Notes: generated by a model not told the origin, from the sequence alone. A stretch of 64,000 bases of DNA from Rhodococcus marinonascens NBRC 14363 (GCF_001894885.1 NZ_BCXB01000022.1:1-64000), one strand, 5' to 3'; positions 42,314 through 51,054 are shown, numbered from the stretch's first letter. Numbers and translations are program-made.

Positions 42314-43068
42314 ATGCCCCGAAAGGTCATCCATGACTGCGACCCGGGGCATGACAATGCCATCGCAATGCTTCTTGCCCACGGCAATCCCGATATCGAA
42401 TTGCTGGCAGTGACTAACGTTGTCGGCAATCAGGCACTTCCGAAGGTGACTCGAAATGCTCTCGCCGTCGCCCGTGTCGCCGGGGTGCCGATAGCCGCCG
42501 GCTCGCCCCGCCCGCTCGCGCGGGCACTCGAGAACGCGCCCGAGATTCACGGCGAGTCGGGCCTGGAGGCCCCGTTCTTCCAGAGCCGACTCTGGACTTG
42601 GACTCCCGCCATGCCGTCGACCTCATCATCGATCTGGTCATGTCGCACGAACCCGGCGAGATTCCTCTCGTGCCCACGGCCGGCCTCACGAACATTGCAC
42701 TCGCCGCCCGCAAAGAACCGCGGATCGTCGAGCGGATCGCGGCGCTCGGCACAGGGCCTGCACTCTTCGAGGTCGAGCTCCTCGAGTTCTTCGGAGAGAC
42801 CTACCAGGAGGCCCAGGGTTTCGAATCCCCACCGGTACACGATTCGTGCGCGGTGGCGTACGTGATCGATCCGTCGATCGTGCTGACCGTTCGTGTCCCG
42901 ATCGATATCGAACTCGCCGGCGCGCTCACACTCGGCATGACCGTCGCCGATTTCCGGCCGCCTGCCCCCGCTGACTGCACCACGTTCGCCTCCACGACCC
43001 TCGACCGTGAACAATTCGGGGACCTCGTCGTCGACGCGCTCGAGAACATCGGGAAAGTTACGCTGTGA
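42314..43068 (+). pseudogene. Nucleoside hydrolase, decayed
   Basis: Inosine/uridine-type nucleoside hydrolase broken in three ways. First, the calcium/ribose motif reads DCDPGHDNAIAM where DCDPGHDDAIAM is expected. Second, the frame shifts between GLEAP and PEPTLDLDSRHAVDL near 42565-42580. Third, about 50-55 residues are missing in ARKEPRIVERIAALGTGPA. Relatives have the GGG and NIxxDPEA segments of the active site between RIVER and VVERIAAxGTGPA, so the deletion joins two similar RIVER/VVER stretches. The end (PVHDSCAVAYVIDPSIV, DIELAGALTLGMTVADFR) is normal. It should not be functional. The stop overlaps the MFS gene start. Confidence 0.85.
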
Positions 43069-44528
43069 ACCGCACCGAAGTGAATTCGGGCGTGCGCATC
43101 GGCGCACTCATGACTGCGCTACTCGCGGCGTGCGTGGCATTCCAGCTGAACGCCAGCATGCTCAGCCCGGCTCTCGTCGGCATCGCCCGTGAACTGGACA
43201 CCGATGACGCCACCGTCGACTTGTCACAGACGATGTTCTTCACCACCGCTGCGCTCTTCTCAGTCTTCCTCCCACGATTGAGTGACATCGTTGGTCGCAA
43301 GCGCGTACTCACCGCGATGCTTGCCGTCATGCTCGTCGGCACCGTCGTCGCCGCACTTGCAACGAACATCGAAATGCTGTTCGTCGGCCGCATCATCCAG
43401 GGCGTCTCCGGACCTGTCGTCCCCATCACCCTGCTGATGCTGCGTTCGGAGATTGCCGACCCGAAACGGTATGGCGCCATGATGGGCCTCGTTACCGCCG
43501 TCAACGGTGGCATCGCCGGCGTCGATGCGTTCGTCGGCGGCTGGCTCGTCACGAACCACGGATTCCGGTCTGTGTTCTGGATGATGGCCGCCGTGACCGC
43601 GGTCGCCGCGCTCTTCGTTCTCTGGTGGGCGCCGGACTCCCGTCCGTCGAAGGGCACCCGCATGGACTGGTGGGGTGTTCTCCCGTTGGTCGTCTCGATC
43701 GCAGCGCTGCTCACTGCCTTCAACGAGGCCGGGAATCTCTCGGCCGCGAACGGTCTCGTCGTCGCGGGTTGCGTGATCATCTCACTCGTCGCGTTCAGGA
43801 TCTTCTGGGCAGTAGAGAACCGCGTTGCCGAGCCCCTCGTCACCACCGCCGTCCTGCGTCGGCGTAGTACATGGGCGCTGTCGATTACGACGTTGCTCAC
43901 CTTGACCGGTGTCTTCGCGGTCGTGAACGGTCTTGTGGTGTCACTCGCGCAGAACGCTGATGCCGGGTTCGACATGGAGGCCGACGTCGCATCGCTTGCG
44001 TTCCTCACCCCGTATGCGATCGTCGGATGGATCGTAGGACCGTTCGCGGGCCGATTGGCTCCAACACTGGGTTACCTCAAGGTGCTGAGGACAGGGCTCG
44101 TCGGCAGTGTCGCGGCAACAGTCATCATGGCTCTCGTTGGTGTCCACTCGATGCCGGTTCTCATCGCTGCGACGGTGCTGATCGGCATCACGTACGCAGG
44201 CATCGGCAACATCATGCTCAACGGGCTTGGGATAGTGCTGTCCCCGAAAGAGAACCCGGGCTTCCTACCCGGACTCAACGCCGCTTCATTCAACCTCGGC
44301 GCCGGCCTGAGCTTCGTAATTCTGCCCGCGTTTCAGGTGATCGGATCCCCTGCAGGCAGCTCGTCGACCTCCGGCTACGCGATCGGCCTGCTGATCGGCG
44401 CAGGCATCACGGCCGCCGCCCTGGCGGTGTCCTTCCTCATTCCGAAGCCCGTGACCGCCGAAGTCGGCACAGCACCGGAAGACGGCCTCGACGGCGCGGA
44501 TACAAATCCAATATTCACCGCCGGCTAA
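43065..44528 (+). CDS. MFS transporter (DHA2-like), nucleoside operon
   Basis: Membrane transporter of 487 residues with about 14 hydrophobic segments. It has the MFS A-motif after helix 2 (PRLSDIVGRKRVLTAML) and motif-C-like glycine patterns in helix 5 (GLVTAVNGGIAGVDAFVGGW). The GTG start at 43065 overlaps the stop of the decayed nucleoside hydrolase (GTGA), so both were one operon, and the original substrate was plausibly a nucleoside or related compound. With the hydrolase inactivated and the LacI relic gone, its present regulation and use are unclear, though its own frame is intact. Confidence 0.85.
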   Translation: MNRTEVNSGVRIGALMTALLAACVAFQLNASMLSPALVGIARELDTDDATVDLSQTMFFTTAALFSVFLPRLSDIVGRKRVLTAMLAVMLVGTVVAALATNIEMLFVGRIIQGVSGPVVPITLLMLRSEIADPKRYGAMMGLVTAVNGGIAGVDAFVGGWLVTNHGFRSVFWMMAAVTAVAALFVLWWAPDSRPSKGTRMDWWGVLPLVVSIAALLTAFNEAGNLSAANGLVVAGCVIISLVAFRIFWAVENRVAEPLVTTAVLRRRSTWALSITTLLTLTGVFAVVNGLVVSLAQNADAGFDMEADVASLAFLTPYAIVGWIVGPFAGRLAPTLGYLKVLRTGLVGSVAATVIMALVGVHSMPVLIAATVLIGITYAGIGNIMLNGLGIVLSPKENPGFLPGLNAASFNLGAGLSFVILPAFQVIGSPAGSSSTSGYAIGLLIGAGITAAALAVSFLIPKPVTAEVGTAPEDGLDGADTNPIFTAG

Positions 44529-44590
44529 ACGAGCGGCAGAGTGGTCGGTCATTGCCAATCACCCTGCCGCACCACCACTTTGTGCGCTAG

Positions 44591-45052
44591 CTAGCTCTCG
44601 TCCTGCATCTGCTTCACTGCCATGGCCGATTCGGTCACGATCGTGCGCATTGCAGTCTCGGCGGCTTCGGCGTCTCCCGCCCGGATGGACGAGGCCACCA
44701 CCCCATGCAGGTGGACGGCCTCACCCTCGGCTACGTGGGGCATGAGTGAGTGGCGAGTTCTGCCTTCAAGTACTTCCGCCACGATCTGCGACATCGCGCG
44801 CAACAGAGGATTGCCTGAGGCGGTCAGCAGGGTGCGGTGAAAATCGGAATCGTGGGCGAGGTACGTCCGTGTGTCTGCAGCACGGGAGGTGGAGGCCATG
44901 CCGATGACGGCCGCCGTGAGCGCTCCACACTGCTCGGGTGTGGCGCGTTCGGCTGCGAGTCGGGCGGCGAGTGGTTCGACGCCGGAACGGAGTTCGCTGA
45001 GCTCCGACAGTTGCTCGAACCGCTGTGGACGCTCCCTACTGGACACGCAACT
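44591..45052 (-). pseudogene. GntR/FCD regulator lacking its DNA-binding domain
   Basis: Only the FCD ligand domain of a GntR-family regulator remains: FEQLSELSELRSGVEPLAAR, then DSDFHRTLLTASGNPLLRAM, HGVVASSIRAGDAEAAETAM and a final KQMQDES. The winged-helix N-terminus is absent; upstream of about 45052 the frame has unrelated residues and no proper ribosome binding site (a GTG at 45052 is possible). The metal-site Asp and His residues are kept. It likely became detached by the event that placed the DHA2 gene next to it; a ligand-binding remnant is possible but a regulator it is not. Confidence 0.72.
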
Positions 45053-45099
45053 CCCGGCGGTCGGAGCACTGAGTTTTTGAACCGCGAAGGTTACAGAAA

Positions 45100-46527
45100 C
45101 TACGAGGGGCTGATCGCCTTGCGCAGCATCGGTGCGACCGTGATCATCAGTCCCAGCAATGCGACTCCGGTCACGAGTATGAGGGCGGAGTGGAATTGGT
45201 GGAATCCGGCTCCGTCTGCACCGTCGGAACCAACAGCGACCAGCGCGGTGGTCAGGGCCAGCACGAGCGCCGCACCGACTTGTCCGGAGGTCTGCACTAG
45301 TCCTGACGCCAACCCTTGCTCGGAGTCGTCGACCCCCGCGGTTGCTTGCACCATGATCGAGGTGAATCCGAGCGCGAAACCGACGCCCAGGAGGATCACG
45401 CTCGGCAGGATGGTGACCGCATAGACGGGATGGTCGCTGCCGGAGAAGAGGAACCACAGATAGCCGATGCTGAATGAGGTCAGGGACGCGATGATCATGC
45501 GTGTGGTGCCGAAGGCGTCGATCAGGCGTCCGGCGAACGGCGATCCGAAGGCCACGATGACGCCGGTCGGGAGGAGTCCCAGCGCCATCTTCAGCGGCGA
45601 CCACCCGAGCACCGACTGCAGGAAGATGGTCATCATGAACTGGAAGCTCAAGTAGGAACCGAACAGTGCCATGATGGCGAGGTTCGCCCGCATGATCGAT
45701 CCGACCCGGAGGATGCTCAGACGCACCAACGGGTGAGCCGCGCGCTTCTCGGCGAAGAAGAAGGACGCCAGGAGGGCCGCAGCCAGCGCGAAGGAACCGA
45801 GAGTCAGTGGATCCGTCCAACCCCGATCCGGGGCCGACACCACTGTGTATACGGTGAGTAGCATTCCTGACACGAGCGTGGCGGCTCCCAGGATGTCGTG
45901 CCCGCCGTTGTCGGCTGGGCGGTCGCGAGGGATCAGGATTATGCCCGCCACCAGGGTCAGAACCGCGAATGGCACCGGCATCAGGAATGTCCAACGCCAC
46001 CCGGCGCTGGTCAGCAGTCCGCCCAGGATCAGCCCGGACGAGTAACCGCTGGCTCCGAAGACCGAGAAGATCGACAGGGCCCGGTTGCGCGCGGGCCCCT
46101 CCCTGAAGGTGGTGGTGAGGATCGACATCGCAGTCGGCGCGGTGAATGCCGCGGCGAGTCCTTTCACGAATCGGCTTGCGATGAGCAACGTTCCGTTGTC
46201 GACAAAGCCGCCGACGAGTGAGGCGATTGCGAACACGGCCAGGGCGATGAGGAAGACCCGACGCCGGCCAAGGAGGTCGGCGGTGCGCCCACCCAACAGC
46301 AACAGGCCACCGTATCCGAGAACGTATCCGTTGACGATCCATTGCAACGAGGTGGTCGACAGCCCTAGTTCGGACCCAATGGAGGGCAGAGCGACGCCGA
46401 CCATCGATACGTCGAGACCGTCGAGGAACAGCACCACGCACAGCACGGCCAGAACGCCCCAGAGGCGGGGAGTCCAGGTATGGCCGGTCGACGGCGCGGT
46501 GTCAGCGATAATCACAAAAGCCAACAT
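45100..46527 (-). CDS. DHA2-family MFS drug exporter
   Basis: Fourteen-helix drug:proton antiporter of about 475 residues. Landmarks are LFLDGLDVSMVGVALPSIGS (helix 1, DHA2 motif), LQWIVNGYVLGYGGLLLLGG, the A-motif GRTADLLGRRRVF and motif C in FGASGYSSGLILGGLLTSAG. The start is uncertain: the ATG at 46527 is preferred because upstream codons overlap the promoter. It is divergent from a MarR regulator with a palindrome between them, so it is probably the MarR-controlled efflux pump for a toxic compound. Confidence 0.88.
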   Translation of the reverse strand: MLAFVIIADTAPSTGHTWTPRLWGVLAVLCVVLFLDGLDVSMVGVALPSIGSELGLSTTSLQWIVNGYVLGYGGLLLLGGRTADLLGRRRVFLIALAVFAIASLVGGFVDNGTLLIASRFVKGLAAAFTAPTAMSILTTTFREGPARNRALSIFSVFGASGYSSGLILGGLLTSAGWRWTFLMPVPFAVLTLVAGIILIPRDRPADNGGHDILGAATLVSGMLLTVYTVVSAPDRGWTDPLTLGSFALAAALLASFFFAEKRAAHPLVRLSILRVGSIMRANLAIMALFGSYLSFQFMMTIFLQSVLGWSPLKMALGLLPTGVIVAFGSPFAGRLIDAFGTTRMIIASLTSFSIGYLWFLFSGSDHPVYAVTILPSVILLGVGFALGFTSIMVQATAGVDDSEQGLASGLVQTSGQVGAALVLALTTALVAVGSDGADGAGFHQFHSALILVTGVALLGLMITVAPMLRKAISPS

Positions 46528-46566
46528 AAGTGCGCGTTCAACCAGTACGCAAGCATCAATCCCGGA

Positions 46567-46579
46567 TGCAATTATTGCA
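46567..46579. promoter_or_regulatory. Palindromic operator between MarR and DHA2 genes
   Basis: TGCAATTATTGCA is a perfect 13-bp palindrome around a central T, 39 bp upstream of the MarR start and 40 bp upstream of the exporter start, with a further half-site-like TTTGCATCAT just after it. Position and symmetry fit a MarR operator controlling both divergent genes. Confidence 0.65.
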
Positions 46580-46617
46580 CTTTGCATCATTTTCGAACGC
46601 GAGCTACCCTGCGGAGC

Positions 46618-46998
46618 ATGAGCTCAGACGCAGACCTGCGTGCCATGTGGCGACGGCTGGCGAGCAGATACAACGAGATCGCGTGCGAGTTGGACCGTGA
46701 GATGCAACACGCTCACGGACTGAGCATGAGCGACTTCGAGACGCCCGACCGCCTGATGGATGCCACCGGCGCGCGGCCTCGCATGCAGGATCTGGCGGCC
46801 GAGATGTATCTCAGCGCCAGTGCATTGTCCCGAAGCGTGGCTCGACTCGACAAAGCCGGACTGGTTGCTCGCTCACTCTGTGAGGCCGACAGGCGGGGTG
46901 TGTACGTGGAAGTCACCGACGCCGGACGTGTAGTGCACGCCGACGCCAGGAAGGTTCAGACCGGCATACTTGCCGAACGGCTCTCGAGCGCAACCTGA
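46618..46998 (+). CDS. MarR-family transcriptional regulator
   Basis: Dimeric winged-helix repressor of 126 residues. It starts RAMWRRLASRYNEIACELDR; the recognition region is LAAEMYLSASALSRSVARLD and KAGLVARSLCEADRRGVYVE forms the wing with the DxR motif. AGxxVHxxA-type final helix (DAGRVVHADARK) is short, and the protein is slightly shorter than most at the C-terminus. GGAG lies close to the ATG. It is divergent from the DHA2 exporter with a 13-bp palindrome between, the usual layout for substrate-induced efflux. Confidence 0.88.
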   Translation: MSSDADLRAMWRRLASRYNEIACELDREMQHAHGLSMSDFETPDRLMDATGARPRMQDLAAEMYLSASALSRSVARLDKAGLVARSLCEADRRGVYVEVTDAGRVVHADARKVQTGILAERLSSAT

Positions 46999-47115
46999 TC
47001 AGTCACATCCGTGATATAGGAGACCCTGTCGCCGTGATGCCGGGGACGCTGTCGCGTCGTGATGCCGGAGCGTTCCTGCGTTCCATCCCCAGAGTCTTGG
47101 GAACATCGCACCGAG

Positions 47116-47955
47116 TCAGCCCGGCACGCGGGGGCGTAGCCACTTGACCAGATCGTCGAGAACCTGCTCATTCTCGGGCTCGTTGAACACCTCGTGGTAA
47201 AGGTTGTCGTAGATCTCGACGGTGAGGTCCTCCGAACCGGCATACTCGGCGATCATTTCGGTGCCGTGGACGCTCACGAGCCCGTCCTCCCGACCGTGCT
47301 GGACTAGCAGGGGCAGGGTCAACGATGGCAGTCGCTCGGGTAACCGCTCGGCGGCGAGGATCATTCCCCGTGCGATACCCGCGGGGACCTTCCCGTGGTG
47401 GACGAGAGGATCCTCTTCGTAAGCCTTCACGACGGCGGGATCGCGGGAAACCAGCTTCGCGTCGAGTGATTTTACGGGCACTCCGGGCAAGAAGCGGCCC
47501 ACAAGTTTGCCGATCTCGATCACGATGCGCGAGGTTTCGTTCGTCACGTCTACCGTTGGGCCGGACAGCATGAGGGCCTTCAGGTCTTGCTGATGGTCCA
47601 GCGCGTAGGTCAGCGCGATTGCGCCGCCCATACTGTGCCCGAGCAGGAATCGGTCGACGTTTGGCCAGTCCGTCGACGCGATGCCGAACAACTGGTGCAG
47701 ATCGTCGGTGAAATCGGACCAATTCTTCAGGTGTACCCGCTTGCCGCCCGACCGTCCGTGACCACGGTGGTCAGGTGCATAGATCGCAAGGTCGAGTTCT
47801 CCGAGTCGCTCGACCACATGGTCGTAGCGGCGGGCATGTTCACCCAGGCCGTGGCAAAGAACCAGCACGCCACGCGGACGCCGCACCGGGAGCCACACGT
47901 CGTAGACGATGGGAACTCCCCCGACACCGGTGAAGGATGATTCTCGATGTTGCAT
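47116..47955 (-). CDS. Alpha/beta hydrolase, monoacylglycerol lipase-like
   Basis: Serine hydrolase of 279 residues in the Hydrolase_4 (monoglyceride lipase) branch. The oxyanion HG motif is in VLVLCHGLGEHARRYDHV, the nucleophile elbow is FLLGHSMGGAIALTYA, the acid is in VQHGREDGLVSV and the histidine in NLYHEVFNEPE. DHRGHGRSGGKRVHLKNW is characteristic of mycobacterial Rv0183-type enzymes, which hydrolyse monoacylglycerols. No signal peptide is seen. It is followed 70 bp later, on the same strand, only by intergenic DNA, and the oxidoreductase gene lies just upstream. Confidence 0.9.
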   Translation of the reverse strand: MQHRESSFTGVGGVPIVYDVWLPVRRPRGVLVLCHGLGEHARRYDHVVERLGELDLAIYAPDHRGHGRSGGKRVHLKNWSDFTDDLHQLFGIASTDWPNVDRFLLGHSMGGAIALTYALDHQQDLKALMLSGPTVDVTNETSRIVIEIGKLVGRFLPGVPVKSLDAKLVSRDPAVVKAYEEDPLVHHGKVPAGIARGMILAAERLPERLPSLTLPLLVQHGREDGLVSVHGTEMIAEYAGSEDLTVEIYDNLYHEVFNEPENEQVLDDLVKWLRPRVPG

Positions 47956-48025
47956 GACGCCCTTTCGTGGTCCGACTTCGACGAATCAGATCATTGCACG
48001 ACGAGGAGTCCTGGCAGAGGAGGAA

Positions 48026-49624
48026 TTAGGGGATTGGCCCTTTCGACAGCAGATCCATGACGGCACTCGATGCGCGCCGCCGCAGCCATCCGCGCGGTCC
48101 GTGCTCGCCGAGCGCGGCACGGGCGGCGTTGAGTCCCGATGCCCCGTGGACTCCTCCACCCGGATGCGCCGACGCACTCCCCAGGTACAGGCCGCGGATC
48201 GGAGTTTCTGACCGCGACATGCCGGGTCCGGGCCGGAAGATCAGTTGCTGATGAAGTTGCGCCGTGCCACCGTTGACCGCGCCTCCCACTAGATTCGCAT
48301 CGGCCGCCTCGAGGTCGGAGGGGCGCTGGACGACTCGCCCGACCATCCGATCCATGAAACCCGGCGCGTGCGCCTCGAGGACGTCGTCCACGCGGCTCGC
48401 CAGCAGGTCGGCGGACGAGTCGTCGGTGATGCCGCGTGGTAGGTGCGTGTATGCCCAGGCGCTTTCGGTACCCCTCGGTGAGCGCGAGGGGTCCGACGTG
48501 GTCATCTGGCCGAAGAGTAGGAACGGTGAAGTCGGGATGGTGCCGGTGGTGAGGTCGGCCATCCAGCGCACGAGTCCGTTGCTGTCGGCGCCCAGGTGGA
48601 CAGTGCCGGCGCCGCTCAGGCTGGGCGAACGCCACGGGATCGTCTGCGACAAAGCGTAATTGACCTTCAGGACGGGGGTATCCCACTCGAAGTGCTCGAG
48701 GTCGGCTCGCACGCGGGCAGGAACGGCGTCGCTCGGGAGCAGCGACCCGTACAGCGCGGGCGCCGAGACGTCGGCGATCACGGCGCGACCAGCGGCGTAG
48801 CGGATGCCCGACGCAGTCCTGACACCCACCGCGCGACCCGACCGAACCTCGATCCCGGTGACGGCGTCGCCGTAGTGGAACTGAGCACCCGAATATTCGG
48901 CCCTACGTACCATCGCGGCAGACAACTCCCCCGCTCCTCCCACCGGCACCGGATACCCGCCGTCCTGGGCGAGCATCGTGAGGAGGTAGCCCATGACGCC
49001 GCTGCCCGGCGCATCCGGCGGGATATCGGCATGCATCGCGTTGCCCAGCAATAAGAGTCGGGCGTCCTCGCCGCGGAACAACTCGTGGCCCATCCGCCGC
49101 GCGGGGAGGAGTAGGAACCTCGCCAGACGCAGTGCGTCGCCCGTGCCGAGTTGCCGCAAAAGACGACTCGGACCGCGGACGGGAGGGAAGGGGCTGAAGA
49201 GCGTATTCAGCAGAGGTTCCTTGATGTCGTACCACCGCTCGACGAGCGCCGACCACGCATCACCGTCGCCCGGCTGGCGTCGTTCGAGGTCCGCGGCCGT
49301 GTCCGCGGGTTCTGGGTGGATCACCGGCGCGTCCTCGTCGGTGGCAGAACGGGCGTGTCCGAGTGCGCTGGGCGCGCGAGTCCACCGAAGGCCGTGTGAC
49401 TCGAGTTCGAGACCGCGGAGGGCGGGCGACACTACAGACAGAGGGTAGAAGGCACTGAACAGGTCCGAGGTGTAGCCGGGGACAAGTTCTGCAGACCTCA
49501 CCGCGCCGCCGGGTGTCGGTTGCGCCTCGACCACCGCGACATCCCACCCCGCATCGGCCAGGGTCGCCGCTGCGACGAGGCCATTGGGGCCGGACCCGAT
49601 GACTACGGCGTCGACGTTGTTCAC
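48026..49624 (-). CDS. FAD-dependent oxidoreductase, phytoene desaturase-like
   Basis: Flavin amine-oxidase/carotenoid-desaturase-fold protein of 532 residues. The FAD site is AVVIGSGPNGLVAAATLADA followed by GWDVAVVEAQPTPGGAVRS. A second conserved stretch (YPVPVGGAGELSAAMVRRAE) and the C-terminal GLYLGSASAHPGGGVHGASG are typical of the CrtI/RetSat-like NAD(P)/FAD oxidoreductases common in actinobacteria. No carotenoid genes flank it, so the substrate is unknown. It is on the same strand as the hydrolase gene downstream and may share a transcript. A 14-bp repeat array lies just upstream. Confidence 0.87.
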   Translation of the reverse strand: MNNVDAVVIGSGPNGLVAAATLADAGWDVAVVEAQPTPGGAVRSAELVPGYTSDLFSAFYPLSVVSPALRGLELESHGLRWTRAPSALGHARSATDEDAPVIHPEPADTAADLERRQPGDGDAWSALVERWYDIKEPLLNTLFSPFPPVRGPSRLLRQLGTGDALRLARFLLLPARRMGHELFRGEDARLLLLGNAMHADIPPDAPGSGVMGYLLTMLAQDGGYPVPVGGAGELSAAMVRRAEYSGAQFHYGDAVTGIEVRSGRAVGVRTASGIRYAAGRAVIADVSAPALYGSLLPSDAVPARVRADLEHFEWDTPVLKVNYALSQTIPWRSPSLSGAGTVHLGADSNGLVRWMADLTTGTIPTSPFLLFGQMTTSDPSRSPRGTESAWAYTHLPRGITDDSSADLLASRVDDVLEAHAPGFMDRMVGRVVQRPSDLEAADANLVGGAVNGGTAQLHQQLIFRPGPGMSRSETPIRGLYLGSASAHPGGGVHGASGLNAARAALGEHGPRGWLRRRASSAVMDLLSKGPIP

Positions 49625-49681
49625 TCGTCCAGGCTGGCAGAATCAACTACCGGCCCGCCAGGTCTTCGGGGATGTTGGTGC

Positions 49682-49751
49682 AACAGTGTTGCTGGAACAG
49701 TGTTGCTGGAACAGTGTTGCTGGAACAGTGTTGCTGGAACAGTGTTGCTGG
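49682..49751. repeat. Tandem 14-bp repeat, five units
   Basis: Unit AACAGTGTTGCTGG repeated five times with near-perfect identity (AACAG at 49682, 49696, 49710, 49724 and 49738). Each unit contains AACAGTGTT, a palindrome around one central base. It lies between the oxidoreductase start and the terminator of the initiator tRNA gene. It is not coding and not a CRISPR array (no spacers). Confidence 0.9.
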
Positions 49752-49762
49752 AACAACGCAAA

Positions 49763-49797
49763 AGCGACTCCGGAGAATCGAACTCTCCGGAGTCGCT
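49763..49797 (-). terminator. Strong hairpin terminator after the initiator tRNA
   Basis: Perfect 14-bp stem AGCGACTCCGGAGA/TCTCCGGAGTCGCT with a 7-nt loop, followed on the minus strand by TTTTGCG. It begins 8 nt beyond the tRNA CCA end and should end the tRNA transcript before the repeat array. Confidence 0.85.
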
Positions 49798-49804
49798 GTC
49801 GCTA

Positions 49805-49881
49805 TGGTAGCGGGGACAGGATTTGAACCTGCGACCTCTGGGTTATGAGCCCAGCGAGCTACCGAGCTGCTCCACCCCGCG
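49805..49881 (-). tRNA. Initiator tRNA-fMet (CAT anticodon)
   Basis: Reading the minus strand from 49881: acceptor CGCGGGG, D arm with AGCTCGGTAGCT, anticodon arm CTGGGCTCATAACCCAG, T arm GCAGGTTCAAATCCTGT and the 3' arm CCCCGCT, then A and an encoded CCA. The anticodon is CAT. Three consecutive G-C pairs in the anticodon stem and a mismatched first acceptor pair (C1 against T72) identify the initiator rather than elongator methionine tRNA. A hairpin terminator follows. Confidence 0.95.
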
Positions 49882-49942
49882 TTGCGTTCACAACAGTACA
49901 CCCTTCCCCGGTCGCCCTTGACCACCCGGCGAGAGGGATAGC

Positions 49943-50581
49943 TCACATCAGCCGGAACTGGACCATCTCGATGGCGTTCTCGATTGCCTCGGAGACCTCC
50001 GGCAGTCGTTCGTCGGCACCTGCGGCGGCGAGGACCCGGAGGCGGTCGGCGTCGCCCATCGGAATGTAGGTGGCAATCTCGTACAGCCTCGTGCCGAGAG
50101 AACCCCGGAAGCCTCTTATGGCGGGGACGTCGGGTGAAACGTTGCCGGTTTCGGCTGCGAATCGACGGAGCAGCCCGTACAAGAATTCGAGTCTCTCTAT
50201 GAGAGAAGAGAATTCGTAGTCCGCAGTCTGGGTTCCGGTGTTCTCGTCCGGCCACGGGACGACCTCGGCGATCGGATAAGGGTTGTCAGGTAACCACCTC
50301 GACACCTTGATGCGTTCCTGGGTGCGGCAGAACAGTTCGTACCGACCGTCACCGATCGCGACGTGGGATTCGATTCGGGCCATGGTGCCGATGTCATGGC
50401 GGGCGTCGCCGCCGCCGACTTCTGTGCCGCGCGAGATGAGAACGACCCCGAATAGAGGGCCGCCGGGAGCATCGAGGCAGTCGCGGACAAGTTCTCGGTA
50501 GCGGGGCTCGAAGACGTGGAGCGGAAGTTGCTGACCGGGGAGCATTGCTGAGCCCAGAGGGAACATGGGCAGCAGGGGCAT
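49943..50581 (-). CDS. LON substrate-binding domain protein
   Basis: Stand-alone N-terminal LON domain, 212 residues, without the ATPase or protease parts of Lon. The start MPLLPMFPLGSAMLPGQQLP followed by LHVFEPRYRELVRDCLD is characteristic, as is FGVVLISRGTEVGGGD and IGTMARIESH. The C-terminal helical part resembles other actinobacterial LON-domain proteins of about 210 residues. Such proteins may recognise unfolded substrates or act in regulation; no activity is claimed. Its ATG overlaps the stop of the DUF309 gene (TGATG), so the two are cotranslated. Confidence 0.9.
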   Translation of the reverse strand: MPLLPMFPLGSAMLPGQQLPLHVFEPRYRELVRDCLDAPGGPLFGVVLISRGTEVGGGDARHDIGTMARIESHVAIGDGRYELFCRTQERIKVSRWLPDNPYPIAEVVPWPDENTGTQTADYEFSSLIERLEFLYGLLRRFAAETGNVSPDVPAIRGFRGSLGTRLYEIATYIPMGDADRLRVLAAAGADERLPEVSEAIENAIEMVQFRLM

Positions 50582-51054
50582 CAGGGGATTCTCAATCGGG
50601 GTACCGGCGTCGCGGGCAGCGGGTCGATGCGGTCGATCTCGTCCGTGAGGTGTTCGGACCATGTCAGTAGGCCGGAGATGTCCAGGCCGTGTGGCGCCGC
50701 CATTTCGTAGTGCCGGATCCGGTCGTGGCCCTGGCGCAAAAGCGAGCGCGCGCCGGTCTTGTTGCCGCGCATCAGATGGGTGAGACCTACGGCGAGTTGG
50801 GCGAGTCCCTGCCACAGTTCCCGTTCGTCCTCCGGGGCGCTCTTCCACGTACCTTCGAGGATTTCGTGCGCATGGAAGGGCATTCCGTGGTCGAGAAGCC
50901 GCTGGGCCTCGGTGATCGCCTCGTCGGGTTGCAGGCGCAGGTCGTCCGGGATCCGCGCAACTCCCTCGGCGTCGTGAGGCAGGGGACGGCCGAGTACGTC
51001 GCGGGGACGTGCGTTGAGGGGTTTACCCGTCCCGTTCCTGTCCCGATCGGCCAT
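50581..51054 (-). CDS. DUF309 domain protein
   Basis: A 157-residue protein with the DUF309 signature: EAQRLLDHGMPFHAHEILEG followed by TWKSAPEDERELWQGLAQLA and GLTHLMRGNKTGARSLLRQG. The family is an all-helical fold with a conserved HAHExxE..W motif that could bind a metal; function is unknown. Its stop overlaps the start of the LON-domain gene by one base, a gene order conserved in actinobacteria. About 230 bp of intergenic DNA upstream separates it from the TauE gene. Confidence 0.88.
   Translation of the reverse strand: MADRDRNGTGKPLNARPRDVLGRPLPHDAEGVARIPDDLRLQPDEAITEAQRLLDHGMPFHAHEILEGTWKSAPEDERELWQGLAQLAVGLTHLMRGNKTGARSLLRQGHDRIRHYEMAAPHGLDISGLLTWSEHLTDEIDRIDPLPATPVPRLRIP

Noticed and set aside
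49682-49751. CRISPR array
   Set aside because: The 14-bp units abut without spacers and there are no cas genes in the window; it is a tandem repeat.
49805-49881. tRNA as attachment site for the phage relic at 40-42 kb
   Set aside because: The tRNA is intact, no duplicated tRNA 3' end is visible, it lies 8 kb away, and serine integrases do not usually need tRNA sites.
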